Source: Arsenophonus sp045399315
GTDB taxonomy: Bacteria > Pseudomonadota > Gammaproteobacteria > Enterobacterales > Enterobacteriaceae
DNA length: 64,000 nucleotides
Assembly: GCA_045399315.1 (NCBI GenBank)
Contig: DAYVGO010000008.1
Location: 1-64,000 of the forward strand
Reading direction: 5' to 3'
Below the pieces are notes generated by a model, which saw only the letters and a program-made list of their open reading frames with translations, searched no databases and was not told the DNA's origin. Made by a program: the position numbers and the translations under genes. This document shows, piece after piece, positions 27,742 to 36,970 of the stretch. Positions within the stretch are counted from its first letter, which is position 1, and each line of letters begins with the position of its first letter.

Positions 27742-28357
27742 TATGTATTTCCTGAGAAGCTCCCATAGCTAATTGCAGGTATTTCTGACGTAATTTTGCT
27801 ATAGTTTCATCAAGTGTTAAATTGTTATCATGGTTATTAATTATATCATCAGCTTTTTGTAAGCGCCTTGCTCGGCTAACTTGATTAGATAAAATATTTT
27901 TTGCTTCTTGTTGGCTAATTCCGTCACGCTTAATTATACGGGCTATTTGTTCTTCTGGTGTTGAGTCAACGACAAGTATACGGTTGGCAAGATGCTCTAG
28001 GTTATTTTCAAATAATAATGGGACAACCCAAACTACGTAAGGTGAATTAAGTAAGGCTAGTTGGCGTTGTGTTTCTTTCTGTATTAACGGATGAAGCAAA
28101 TTATTTAGCCATTTTTTTTCTATTGGATCACTGAATATTTTTTTTCTTAATCTGGTGCGATTTAAAGAACCATCCTCATTCAGAATACTTGGACCGAAAT
28201 GTTGTTTTATCATGTTAAGTGCATATGTGTTAGACATAACAATTTGTCTAGAAATGATGTCTGCATCAATGATTGGTACTCCTAAGGATGCAAATTTATC
28301 TGAAACGGTACTTTTGCCGCTTCCGATCCCACCTGTCAGAGCAATAATATAACTCAT
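27734..28357 (-). CDS. coaE: CoaE, dephospho-CoA kinase
   Basis: 207 residues. P-loop ALTGGIGSGKSTVSDKF at the N-terminus, then DADIISRQIV near 33, and the lid region KRDGISQQEAKNIL near 145. It performs the last step of coenzyme A synthesis. First gene of a minus-strand unit with zapD and yacG. E. coli has guaC upstream; here guaC is absent and the next item upstream is the hofC relic 120 bases away. Confidence 0.95.
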   Translation of the reverse strand: MSYIIALTGGIGSGKSTVSDKFASLGVPIIDADIISRQIVMSNTYALNMIKQHFGPSILNEDGSLNRTRLRKKIFSDPIEKKWLNNLLHPLIQKETQRQLALLNSPYVVWVVPLLFENNLEHLANRILVVDSTPEEQIARIIKRDGISQQEAKNILSNQVSRARRLQKADDIINNHDNNLTLDETIAKLRQKYLQLAMGASQEIHNE

Positions 28358-28477
28358 GCATCCTCTCTTTCGGTAAACTTAAATGAAAAATTCCAAGTAA
28401 AGGCAGTTGATTTTTTTATGTTTATAATAACGGTTTTTAACATAATAATATTTTTATTTTATTGTTACTTTGATTAC

Positions 28478-29642
28478 TTAAGAAATAATATTCCCTAAAT
28501 TAAAAATCGGCAAATAAATAGTGAATAATAATCCAGTAATTACAATAGCAAGTATTAGCATTGGTTCAATTAATTTTATCTTTTTATTAACATAATCAAG
28601 TAGAGTATCTTGATACCAACTAGTTAATTTTTCTAAAAACGAAGGTAAATTACTTGATAACTCTCCAGCCGTGATAAATTGTAAGCATAAATATGGGAAT
28701 AGTTTCTTTCTTTTTATACTTTCGCTGAAAGAAATACCTCGCTGAATTTTTTGATATATAGAATAGACTGTATGATGGTAAACGGGATTTTTAAGTGTTT
28801 TCAATACATATTCAAATCCTTCTAATAATGTTAACCCTGATTTTTGTGTAATATGTAAAGTCTGAAAGAAATAGTAAAGCTGTTGCCAACCAATAAGTTT
28901 ATTAAATATTCGCAAATGTAGAATAAAGTTTTGTTCATGTTTAATTAAATTAGGTGTATGTTTTCTGTATGTAAAATAACCTAAATTAATACATGCGGAG
29001 ATAATAACGATATACAAAGCATTCTTGGCAAGGGTATCAGAAATGGTTATAAGCAAACTAGTTGCTATTGGAAATTGAGCATTAAGTGTTTGATATATTG
29101 CTTTGAATTCAGGTAACACAAAAAATAACATTAACAAAATCACGATTAAAGCGATAATTAAAATAATGCAAGGGTACTGTAATGCTTTAGTTATCTTTTG
29201 TTTTATTATTTGTTGTTGCTGAAGTTGTTGATAGATAAATTGGCAATTTTTTTCAAGACTATTGGTTTTTTCACCTATTTTCTACTAGTCGATAAATTAT
29301 TTCTAGAAGAAGTTTAGGATCACATTTTAATGTTGCAGAAAATGCTTCTCCTTGATTAATACGTTTAATGATTTCGGCCAATATACATTTCTAGACAGAC
29401 ATATTACATTCTTTTTGAATAATATTTAAACTTTGAATTAAGGATATATTGGATTTGAGTAATACACTAAGTTGATACATAAAAGGTAAGCGATAGCTAA
29501 CAATTTTTGTATTATATAGTACAATTTCTCTAATTTTAATTGAGATAGGAATTAAATTGTTTTTTAAGATATATCTAAAAACTTCTTGTTTAGAATGAGA
29601 TAGTTTAAAATTTTCTATTAATATTACCTGTGTATTTATCAT
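28478..29642 (-). pseudogene. hofC: hofC (PilC-type pilus assembly membrane protein), degraded
   Basis: Three pieces reconstruct a HofC/PilC/GspF membrane protein. The N-terminal piece (29642-29391) ends at an in-frame TAG after CNMSV, and the same frame continues KCILAEIIKRINQGEAFSATL. A second stop and frameshift near 29275 precede GEKTNSLEKNCQFIYQQL and KALQYPCIILIIALIVIL. The C-terminal piece (29143-28478) is intact with three membrane segments and QKSGLTLLEGFEYVL and LQFITAGELSSNLP, typical of the family. It would have anchored the ATPase HofB in the inner membrane. Confidence 0.85.
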
Positions 29643-29661
29643 TCTATATAGATAAAATTCA

Positions 29662-31070
29662 TTAAATTATCTCCTGACCTGTTACTTCATAAACTTCTTT
29701 TAGTGTTGTTATGCCGGCTTTTACAAGAAGTAATCCAGAATTAAATAAACTTACAAAAGGTATTTTCTCTTTTTTCGGTGGTAGTTGATAAAATTGTGCA
29801 TCAAAAGTTTCTTCTTTAAGCTCTAAAAATTCATAAATTGCAGTTCGACCTAAATATCCACCGAAACAATGATCACATCCAATTGCCTGCCAAGTCGTAA
29901 TTTCAGTTTCAACATTATCAAATTGAATAGTAATAGGATTTTCTTCATGGCGTTTATAGTTAGGACATAACTTTCTAACAAGTCTTTGTGCAATAATCAA
30001 CTTTACACAAGAATTTATTAAATGTGGTGATATGTTTAAATTTTCTAGTCGTTCGATGTGCTTTTGGTTGAATTGGTATGGAGTGTCCATAATACCAAAT
30101 GACCGGTTTTGGTGGCTTTTATAGCAATTTCGGCTGTTTTTTGATCGCGTATTTCACCTACCATGATAATATCTGGATCTTGGCGAAGTAATACCCTTAA
30201 GATGGTTGAAAAATCCAAACCTATTTTCTCGTTTACAGGAATTTGATTAATTCCTTTGGGATCTCGACAGGATCTTTGATAGTTGAAATATTTAATTTAT
30301 TGTGATTAAGATATTCAAGGCAGCTATAGAGCGTTACTGTTTTACCACTTCCTGTTGGCCCAGTAACCAGAATCATTCGTTGTAGCAAAGAAAGCTTTTG
30401 TTTTAAAACTGCAAGAAAATTATTATTCATCTCTAATTGTTCCAAAGAATAGTGGTTTTTAGTATTTAATATCCTTAAAATTATTTTTTCACCATAAAGA
30501 GTTGGTAATGTTGAAATACGGATAGCATAGTGAATATCGTGGCTAATCTATTCAAGTTGTCCGTTTTGTGGTAAGCGTTTTTCTGCTATATTTAATTTTG
30601 CTAATATTCTTAACCAAGCAAAAATTTCCGAGCAATTTTCGATCGGAGATGAAGCAATATAAAACAGTTTACCTTCAACCCTGATACGGATTTTCGTTCT
30701 ATATGACTCGATATGAATATTTGATGCACGTTTTTCAATGGCAGATCCAATAAGATAATCGACTGCTGGTGAATTAGGTTTGTCTTCATTGTTGATTGAA
30801 GGATTATAACGTATAGGATCTTATTGTATTTCCACTTCATGATTGCAGTGATTAAAATAGTGCTCAATTTTCTCTTTCGGCCAGATATCATAGCAAACAG
30901 GGACAACAGAAATAAAACATAATGTGGTTAAGAACTCGTCATTAGATTTTTTGTAACTAGCAATGGAAAGTTTTTTTGAATTGAATTCAATTATTACAAT
31001 ATTGTGACGATAACAAATTTTTTTTAATTCATCTTCGATAGCATTAAAGTTTTTGGGAATAGTTGTTATG
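29662..31070 (-). pseudogene. hofB: hofB (PilB/GspE-type pilus ATPase), degraded
   Basis: Pieces in several frames add up to a type IV pilus ATPase of about 460 codons. Seen in order on the minus strand: an N-terminal part with CFISVVPVCYDIWPKEKI, IEKRASNIHIESYRTKIRIR, the Walker A LVTGPTGSGKTVTLYS near 30350, LRQDPDIIMVGEIRD (Walker B region) near 30170, KTGHLVLWTLHTNS-like remnants near 30095, and AQRLVRKLCPNYKRHEENP with CDHCFGGYLGRTA near 29980-29850. At least four lesions. The 5' end is approximate. Confidence 0.85.
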
Positions 31071-31094
31071 AAAGTTATAATAGAGTCTTATTAT

Positions 31095-31531
31095 TTAGAA
31101 TTTGAAAGTATCTTCACAATGTTTTTTGAATCCGCTATCTGTACTTTCACAAAGGACTTTCCAAGTAACTCGATTTTCTGATGTTGATAGTGTTGGTCCT
31201 AGCGTCATTGTTAACTCTTTCAGAGACTTTCTACCAACGACTTTAATTATCCTATCTTTTACTTCAATATTATTAACATATTTGCCTGTCCTGCTTGTTG
31301 GAATTGAAGAAGTGCCAATATGGTAACCAGTGAAATGTCCTTTTCGAAGCCACACAGTTCCGTATGCATTTTATAAGGTACAATAAATTGTAACATGTTG
31401 GTTAGAGATGCTTTTTGCATATAACTTTTGTAGCTAGGAATACTAATTGCGTTGAGGACGACAATAATTGCAATTGTGACTATTATTTCCATTAGTGAGA
31501 ATCCTTGTTGTTTCATCATATTTATCATCAT
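31095..31531 (-). pseudogene. ppdD: ppdD (type IV major pilin), frameshifted
   Basis: The N-terminus MKQQGFSLMEIIVTIAI is a type III (prepilin) signal: a short basic leader, Gly-Phe cleavage site and a Glu five residues into the hydrophobic helix. The reading frame is lost near 31315, after QFIVPYKMHTELCGFEKD; the other frame goes on TSSIPTSRTGKYVNNIEV to CEDTFKF and a stop, matching the E. coli PpdD C-terminus. It is the first gene of the ppdD-hofB-hofC relic operon. One or two lesions only. Confidence 0.85.
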
Positions 31532-31948
31532 CGATTGAAGATAATGTAATGATGCAAAATGGTAAGAAAAAATAACAATAAAAAATAAGACGTTGAAATG
31601 GTGTTCTAATTGTTATTTTTTTATTTAAATAAGTTTTTTATTGTGGATGTAAATAATCAATGCTCAATTTGTGTGTGGTAGAAATAAAAAACTATTTATG
31701 ATGATTTATGGAATTATATATATTTGTCATATGTTTTATGCAATGTATATTTATAGATTGTAAGATATAGTATTTTTATTATTAAAGCCTCTATATTATT
31801 TGTTTAAAAAATATATGCTTAGATTTTATGAGTTGTAGTAACGTATCTCATTGGTATAAGTTAATGAATAAATTTACTAGTGATATTCATATAATATAGT
31901 AGAGTAAAAGTCAGTAATAATTTATTACTGCAATTATAAGGAGTTGTA
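31532..31948. other. AT-rich intergenic region before nadC
   Basis: Holds the divergent upstream regions of ppdD (minus) and nadC (plus). A TATAAT at 31890-31895 could be the -10 element for nadC, without a good -35. No gene is seen. AAGGAG at 31940-31945 region provides a strong ribosome binding site for nadC (TAAGGAGTTGTAATG). Confidence 0.45.
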
Positions 31949-32842
31949 ATGGTACTTATCACGCATAATATTACACGGTGTAAGGAGAAATTATTAGCAC
32001 GTTTGCAGCAAGATATTCCTGCTAATGTTACTTTTGCATTACAGGAAGATTTAGGCGGAAGCATAAATATAGATAGTGATATTAGTGGACAATTGTTACC
32101 AAAAAATCAGTTAGCTATTGCTAAAATAATTACCCGTGAAGATGGTATATTCTGTGGGCTAAGTTGGGTTGAGGAGGTTTTTCGGCAACTTGATCAAGGC
32201 GTTCAGTTTAGATGGCAAGTCAGTGATGGCGATAAAATTAAATCAGGTCAGGTACTTTGTACTATAGAAGGGTGTGCCCATATACTGTTAATTGGTGAAC
32301 GGGTCGCACTTAATTTCTTACAAACTCTGTCTGGCGTTGCTACAGTAACAGCCAATTACGTTAAGATATTACAAGAAACGGAAGTAAAGTTATTAGATAC
32401 GCGTAAAACCATTCCCGGTTTAAGGACAGCACTCAAATATGCGGTGCTCTGTGGTGGTGGTTTTAATCACAGATTAGGCTTGTCGGATGCATATTTAATT
32501 AAGGAAAATCATATTATTGCAGCAGGTAACATTACTTCAGCAATTAAGAAAGCGCGTTTAGCGCATGCAAATGTTCCTATTGAAGTTGAAGTTGAAAACT
32601 TAAATGAATTGCTTGAAGCAATAGAGGCAAAAGCCGATATTGTTATGTTAGATAATTTTACTATTCCTATGATGAAACAAGCTGTCATGATCGCAAAAGG
32701 AAATGTAGCCTTGGAAGTTTCTGGTAATATTACGCTGAAAACATTAAAAGAGTATGCAAGAACAGGTGTGGATTATATTTCTGTTGGCGCATTAACAAAA
32801 AATATCAAAGCAATGGATCTTTCTATGAGATTTAATGAGTAA
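31949..32842 (+). CDS. nadC: NadC, quinolinate phosphoribosyltransferase
   Basis: 297 residues, as in E. coli. It converts quinolinate and PRPP to nicotinate mononucleotide in de novo NAD synthesis. Visible are TFALQEDLGGSINIDSDI near 30, LNFLQTLSGVAT near 120, the substrate-binding LLDTRKTIPGLR near 145, and KYAVLCGGGFNHRLGLSD near 163; VEVENLNEL and DIVMLDNFT complete the barrel. Strong AAGGAG upstream. ampD, ampE and aroP, neighbours in E. coli, are missing. Confidence 0.95.
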   Translation: MVLITHNITRCKEKLLARLQQDIPANVTFALQEDLGGSINIDSDISGQLLPKNQLAIAKIITREDGIFCGLSWVEEVFRQLDQGVQFRWQVSDGDKIKSGQVLCTIEGCAHILLIGERVALNFLQTLSGVATVTANYVKILQETEVKLLDTRKTIPGLRTALKYAVLCGGGFNHRLGLSDAYLIKENHIIAAGNITSAIKKARLAHANVPIEVEVENLNELLEAIEAKADIVMLDNFTIPMMKQAVMIAKGNVALEVSGNITLKTLKEYARTGVDYISVGALTKNIKAMDLSMRFNE

Positions 32843-33408
32843 GTGCATAATATTGCTAAATATTCTAGCTATTTATTCAATTAACATATTGATATGAAAA
32901 TGAATTTTGTCATATAATATCTTATAGTTAGCTATTTCAGTATTTTTACTAATAAAAAACACTAAAAAATTGGGTTTATATTAATTAAATTTACTTAATT
33001 ATTTTATCTATTTTTAAATTAAGTATTTTTTAATATTAATTCTATCAATCAGTATCAATAAAAATGGTTAATATTGTTTATAAAAATTGTTATATTTTTA
33101 ACCTTATTAATGAATTTTTGTTCATTAATTCTGTTTTTTAATTCACTTAATTGCAAATAATAACCTTTTAGTTGATTAATTATATGTATATAAAAGATGG
33201 GAGTTGACGAGGTAAAAAGGAATAAAATCTATAATTTTTAAAAAACCTTGGCAAAAAATGCGGGTTTTTAAGGTTAAATTTAAGCTTTTATGGACAGTTG
33301 GTGAATACTTTGTTACTTTATGTACATCTAGGATAAATTAGTATTACCAATTGGCTTTGGTAGTGTTAAATAAATATTTACGCAAAATATAAATAGCCTA
33401 TTATAAAT
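32843..33408. other. AT-rich gap where ampD-ampE-aroP lie in E. coli
   Basis: 566 bases, very AT-rich, no recognisable coding remnant. AACCTT near 33244 and AAGGTT near 33270 flank a possible weak hairpin with a T-run. The right end holds the PdhR-type operator. Absence of any trace suggests old, complete deletion of ampD, ampE and aroP. Confidence 0.55.
33337..33351 (+). promoter_or_regulatory. PdhR operator upstream of pdhR-aceEF-lpd
   Basis: ATTAGTATTACCAAT matches the PdhR consensus ATTGGTnnnACCAAT with one mismatch, in an extended palindrome AATT-GT/AC-AATT. It lies 58 bases before the pdhR start, as in E. coli where PdhR represses its own operon and pyruvate lifts repression. The repressor gene is broken here, so the site may be unused. 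Confidence 0.7.
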
Positions 33409-34133
33409 ATGGTTTATAGCAAAATTCACCAACCTAAACTATCTGATGTCATTGAACAGCACCTTGAGCATTTAATTCTTGAAAGAATACTGCGTTCCAA
33501 AGAAAAATTGCTGACTGAACGTGAATTGGCCAAGCAATTCGATGTTTCTCGTCCTTCTTTGCGTGAGGCGATTCAGAAACTTGAAGCGAAAGGTTTTCTT
33601 CGTCGACAAGGAGGAGGGACATTCGTCCAAACAAATCTATGGCAAAGCTTTAGTGATCCACTTACCACGCCACGCTCTTGAAGGTATTGCTGCTTACTAT
33701 GCCACTTTAAGAGGAACCGATGAGGATCTGGCCCGAATTAAAATAAGCCATTTACAAATTCAGGATATACAAGAAAGTGGTGATGTTAATGCTAAAGTTG
33801 AGGCTGTTTTACAATATCAACTGGTTGTTACCGAAGCAGCTCATATACGTGGTACTATTCCATATACTTCGTTGTATGGTTCCAATGTTAGAACAGAATA
33901 TTAGACAAAATTTTGAGTGTTTGTACACCCATAAAGAAATACATACCGTAGTAAGTAAACATAGGACTCAAATTTTTGAAGCTATCATCGCACGTGAACC
34001 TAAAAAAGCCCAGGAAGCTTCACATCGTTATTTAGCCTTTATTGAGGAGATTTTGCTGGACATCAGTCGTGAGCATACAAATCGTGAGCGTTCTCTACGT
34101 CGAGTACACCAATACCAAAATTTAATTTCGTAG
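33409..34133 (+). pseudogene. pdhR: pdhR (GntR-family pyruvate-sensing repressor), disrupted
   Basis: The first frame gives a near-perfect PdhR DNA-binding domain (YSKIHQPKLSDVIEQHLEHL, then TERELAKQFDVSRPSLREAI) up to LWQSFSDPL. About 18 codons that follow in E. coli (between SFSDPL and HALEGIA) are deleted with a change of frame; the second frame carries HALEGIAAYYATLRGTDEDL to VTEAAH, and a third frame carries VPMLEQNIRQNFECLY to ERSLRRVHQYQ. So there are at least two frame changes plus a deletion in the ligand domain. The DNA-binding part alone might be made, truncated at 33681. Confidence 0.9.
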
Positions 34134-34294
34134 TGCAGATTTTTGTTGCTGCGTCTGCATTACCACTCTGGTTTATTAGAGCCTAAGTTGCAGCAATAGG
34201 AACTATCTTTTGTTCTTGTTAGTGGTTTAGTAAATATGATCAAAAGATAGCTCAGTAATTACATTAGAAACAGATAATAGATAAGGAATAGACC

Positions 34295-36958
34295 ATGTCA
34301 GATATGTTGAAGAATGACGTGGATCCGATCGAAACTCGCGACTGGTTACAGGCGATCGAATCGGTCATCCGTGAAGAAGGTGTTGATCGTGCTCAGTATC
34401 TTATTGATCAAGTATTACAACAAGCACGTAAGGGTGGAGTTAATATCACAGCAGGTTCCACAAGCTGTGATTATATCAACACTATTCCCGTAGAGGATGA
34501 GCCTGATTATCCAGGCAACATGGATTTAGAGCGTCGTATACGTTCTGTGATTCGGTGGAATGCTGTGATGGCGGTTTTACGAGCTTCTAAAAAAGATCTG
34601 GAGTTAGGTGGTCATATAGCTTCTTTCCAGTCTTCTACAACTTTATATGAAGTATGCTTTAACCATTTCTTTCAGGCAAAAAGTAATAAAAACGGTGGAG
34701 ATTTAGTTTATTTTCAAGGACATATTTCACCAGGTATCTATGCACGCGCATTTTTGGAAGGTCGTCTCACTGAAGAGCAAATGGACAATTTCCGTCAAGA
34801 AATTGGTGGTAAAGGTCTTTCTTCCTATCCTCATCCTAAATTGATGCCTAAATTTTGGCAATTCCCAACGGTTTCGATGGGATTAGGGCCAATTGGCGCT
34901 ATTTATCAGGCAAAATTCTTAAAATATTTACAGCACCGAGGTTTAAAAGATACAGCAGATCAGACTGTTTATGCTTTCCTGGGTGATGGTGAAATGGATG
35001 AGCCTGAATCTAAAGGTGCCATCATGATTGCTACGCGTGAAAAATTAGATAATCTTGTTTTTGTCATCAATTGTAACTTACAACGACTTGATGGCCCAGT
35101 TACTGGTAATGGTAAGATTGTTAATGAATTAGAAGGTATCTTTAGCGGTGCGGGATGGCAAGTTATTAAAGTTCTGTGGGGTGGCCGCTGGGATGAGTTA
35201 TTGCGCAAGGATACTTCCGGTAAACTAATTCAGTTGATGAATGAAACCTTGGATGGTGACTATCAGACATTTAAGTCGAAAGATGGTGCTTATGTCCGTG
35301 AACACTTCTTTAATCGTTATCCTGAGACAAGTGCACTTGTAAAGGATATGACTAATGATGAAATCTGGTCGCTAAACCGTGGTGGTCATGATCCGAAAAA
35401 AGTTTATGCCGCTTTTAAACAAGCGCAAGAAACTAAAGGTAAGCCAACAGTAATTTTAGCCCAAACGGTTAAAGGATATGGTATGGGCGATACGGCAGAA
35501 GGCAAAAATATTGCCCATCAGGTGAAAAAAATGAACCTGGACGGGGTTCGTTATTTCCGTGATCGCTTTAATGTGCCAGTAGCTGATGATCAAATAGAAA
35601 AATTGCCTTTTGTTACTTTTAAAGAAGATTCAGACGAATATAAATATCTGCATGAACGTCGTCAGGCATTAGGTGGATATTTACCAGCCCGAAATCCTAC
35701 ATTTGATGAAAAATTGGATATTCCAGCACTAGAAGATTTTAGCCAATTATTAGAAGAACAAAATAAAGAGATCTCTACCACGATCGCATTTGTGCGTGCT
35801 CTAAACGTAATGTTAAAGAATAACTCAATTAAAGATCGTCTAGTACCAATTATTGCTGATGAAGCACGTACATTTGGTATGGAAGGTTTGTTCCGTCAGA
35901 TTGGCATCTATAGCCCAAATGGACAACAGTATACTCCTCAGGATCGGGAACAAGTTGCTTACTATAAAGAAGATGAAAAAGGTCAAATTCTTCAAGAAGG
36001 TATTAATGAATTGGGGGCTGGTGCTTCGTGGTTAGCTGCTGCTACTTCATATAGTACTAATAACCTGCCGATGATCCCATTTTATATCTATTATTCGATG
36101 TTTGGTTTTCAGCGTATTGGTGACCTGTTGTGGGCAGCAGGGGATCAGCAAGCGCGTGGATTCCTGATAGGTGGAACTTCCGGCCGAACTACTTTGAATG
36201 GTGAAGGTTTACAGCATGAAGATGGGCATAGCCATATTCAGTCACTAACAATCCCTAACTGTATCTCTTATGATCCAGCTTATGCCTATGAAGTTGCTGT
36301 GATTATGCATGATGGTTTAGTTCGTATGTACGGTGAGAAACAAGAAAACGTTTACTACTATATTACTACGTTGAACGAAAATTATCATATGCCAGCGATG
36401 CCTGCTGGTGTCGAGGAAGGTATTCGTAAAGGTATCTATAAACTTGAATCACTAAAAGGCGAAAAAGGCAAAGTTCAATTATTAGGTTCTGGTTCCATGA
36501 TGCGTCATGTTCGTGAAGCAGCAAAAATTTTGTCTAGCGAATACGGTATTGGTTCTGATGTTTATAGTGTAACGTCATTTACCGAATTAGCTCGTGAAGG
36601 TCAGGATTGTGAGCGTTGGAATATGTTACATCCAGCTAATAAACCTCGGGTACCTTATGTTGCTCAAGTTATGAATGATGCTCCTGCAGTTGCATCAACA
36701 GATTATATGAAGTTATTTGCAGAACAAATTCGTTCCTATATCCCTGCAAGTGATTATCACGTTTTAGGTACTGATGGTTTTGGTCGTTCAGATAGCCGTG
36801 AAAACCTTCGTCATCATTTTGAGGTTGATATTTCCTATGTGGTAGTAGCGGCGTTGGGTGAATTAGCGAAACGTGGCGAAATGGATGTAAAATTGGTAGA
36901 TAAAGCTATCAAAAAATACAACATCAACCCAGAAAAAATTAACCCGCGTCTGGCATAA
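34295..36958 (+). CDS. aceE: AceE, pyruvate dehydrogenase E1
   Basis: 887 residues, exactly the E. coli length. Thiamine-diphosphate-dependent decarboxylation of pyruvate and acetyl transfer to the lipoyl groups of AceF. The cofactor motif runs from GDGEMDEPES at about residue 229 to FVINCNLQRLDGPVTGNGK near 256-274; catalytic histidines appear in PHPKLMPKFWQFPT and in LQHEDGHSHIQS near 639. AAGGA precedes the ATG. It lies 161 bases after the broken pdhR and 12 bases before aceF. Confidence 0.97.
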   Translation: MSDMLKNDVDPIETRDWLQAIESVIREEGVDRAQYLIDQVLQQARKGGVNITAGSTSCDYINTIPVEDEPDYPGNMDLERRIRSVIRWNAVMAVLRASKKDLELGGHIASFQSSTTLYEVCFNHFFQAKSNKNGGDLVYFQGHISPGIYARAFLEGRLTEEQMDNFRQEIGGKGLSSYPHPKLMPKFWQFPTVSMGLGPIGAIYQAKFLKYLQHRGLKDTADQTVYAFLGDGEMDEPESKGAIMIATREKLDNLVFVINCNLQRLDGPVTGNGKIVNELEGIFSGAGWQVIKVLWGGRWDELLRKDTSGKLIQLMNETLDGDYQTFKSKDGAYVREHFFNRYPETSALVKDMTNDEIWSLNRGGHDPKKVYAAFKQAQETKGKPTVILAQTVKGYGMGDTAEGKNIAHQVKKMNLDGVRYFRDRFNVPVADDQIEKLPFVTFKEDSDEYKYLHERRQALGGYLPARNPTFDEKLDIPALEDFSQLLEEQNKEISTTIAFVRALNVMLKNNSIKDRLVPIIADEARTFGMEGLFRQIGIYSPNGQQYTPQDREQVAYYKEDEKGQILQEGINELGAGASWLAAATSYSTNNLPMIPFYIYYSMFGFQRIGDLLWAAGDQQARGFLIGGTSGRTTLNGEGLQHEDGHSHIQSLTIPNCISYDPAYAYEVAVIMHDGLVRMYGEKQENVYYYITTLNENYHMPAMPAGVEEGIRKGIYKLESLKGEKGKVQLLGSGSMMRHVREAAKILSSEYGIGSDVYSVTSFTELAREGQDCERWNMLHPANKPRVPYVAQVMNDAPAVASTDYMKLFAEQIRSYIPASDYHVLGTDGFGRSDSRENLRHHFEVDISYVVVAALGELAKRGEMDVKLVDKAIKKYNINPEKINPRLA

Positions 36959-36970
36959 GAGGTAAAATCA

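Noticed and set aside
34140..34200. TTGCTGC...GCAGCAA hairpin between pdhR and aceE
   Set aside because: Long irregular loop and no T-tail; not convincing as terminator or operator.
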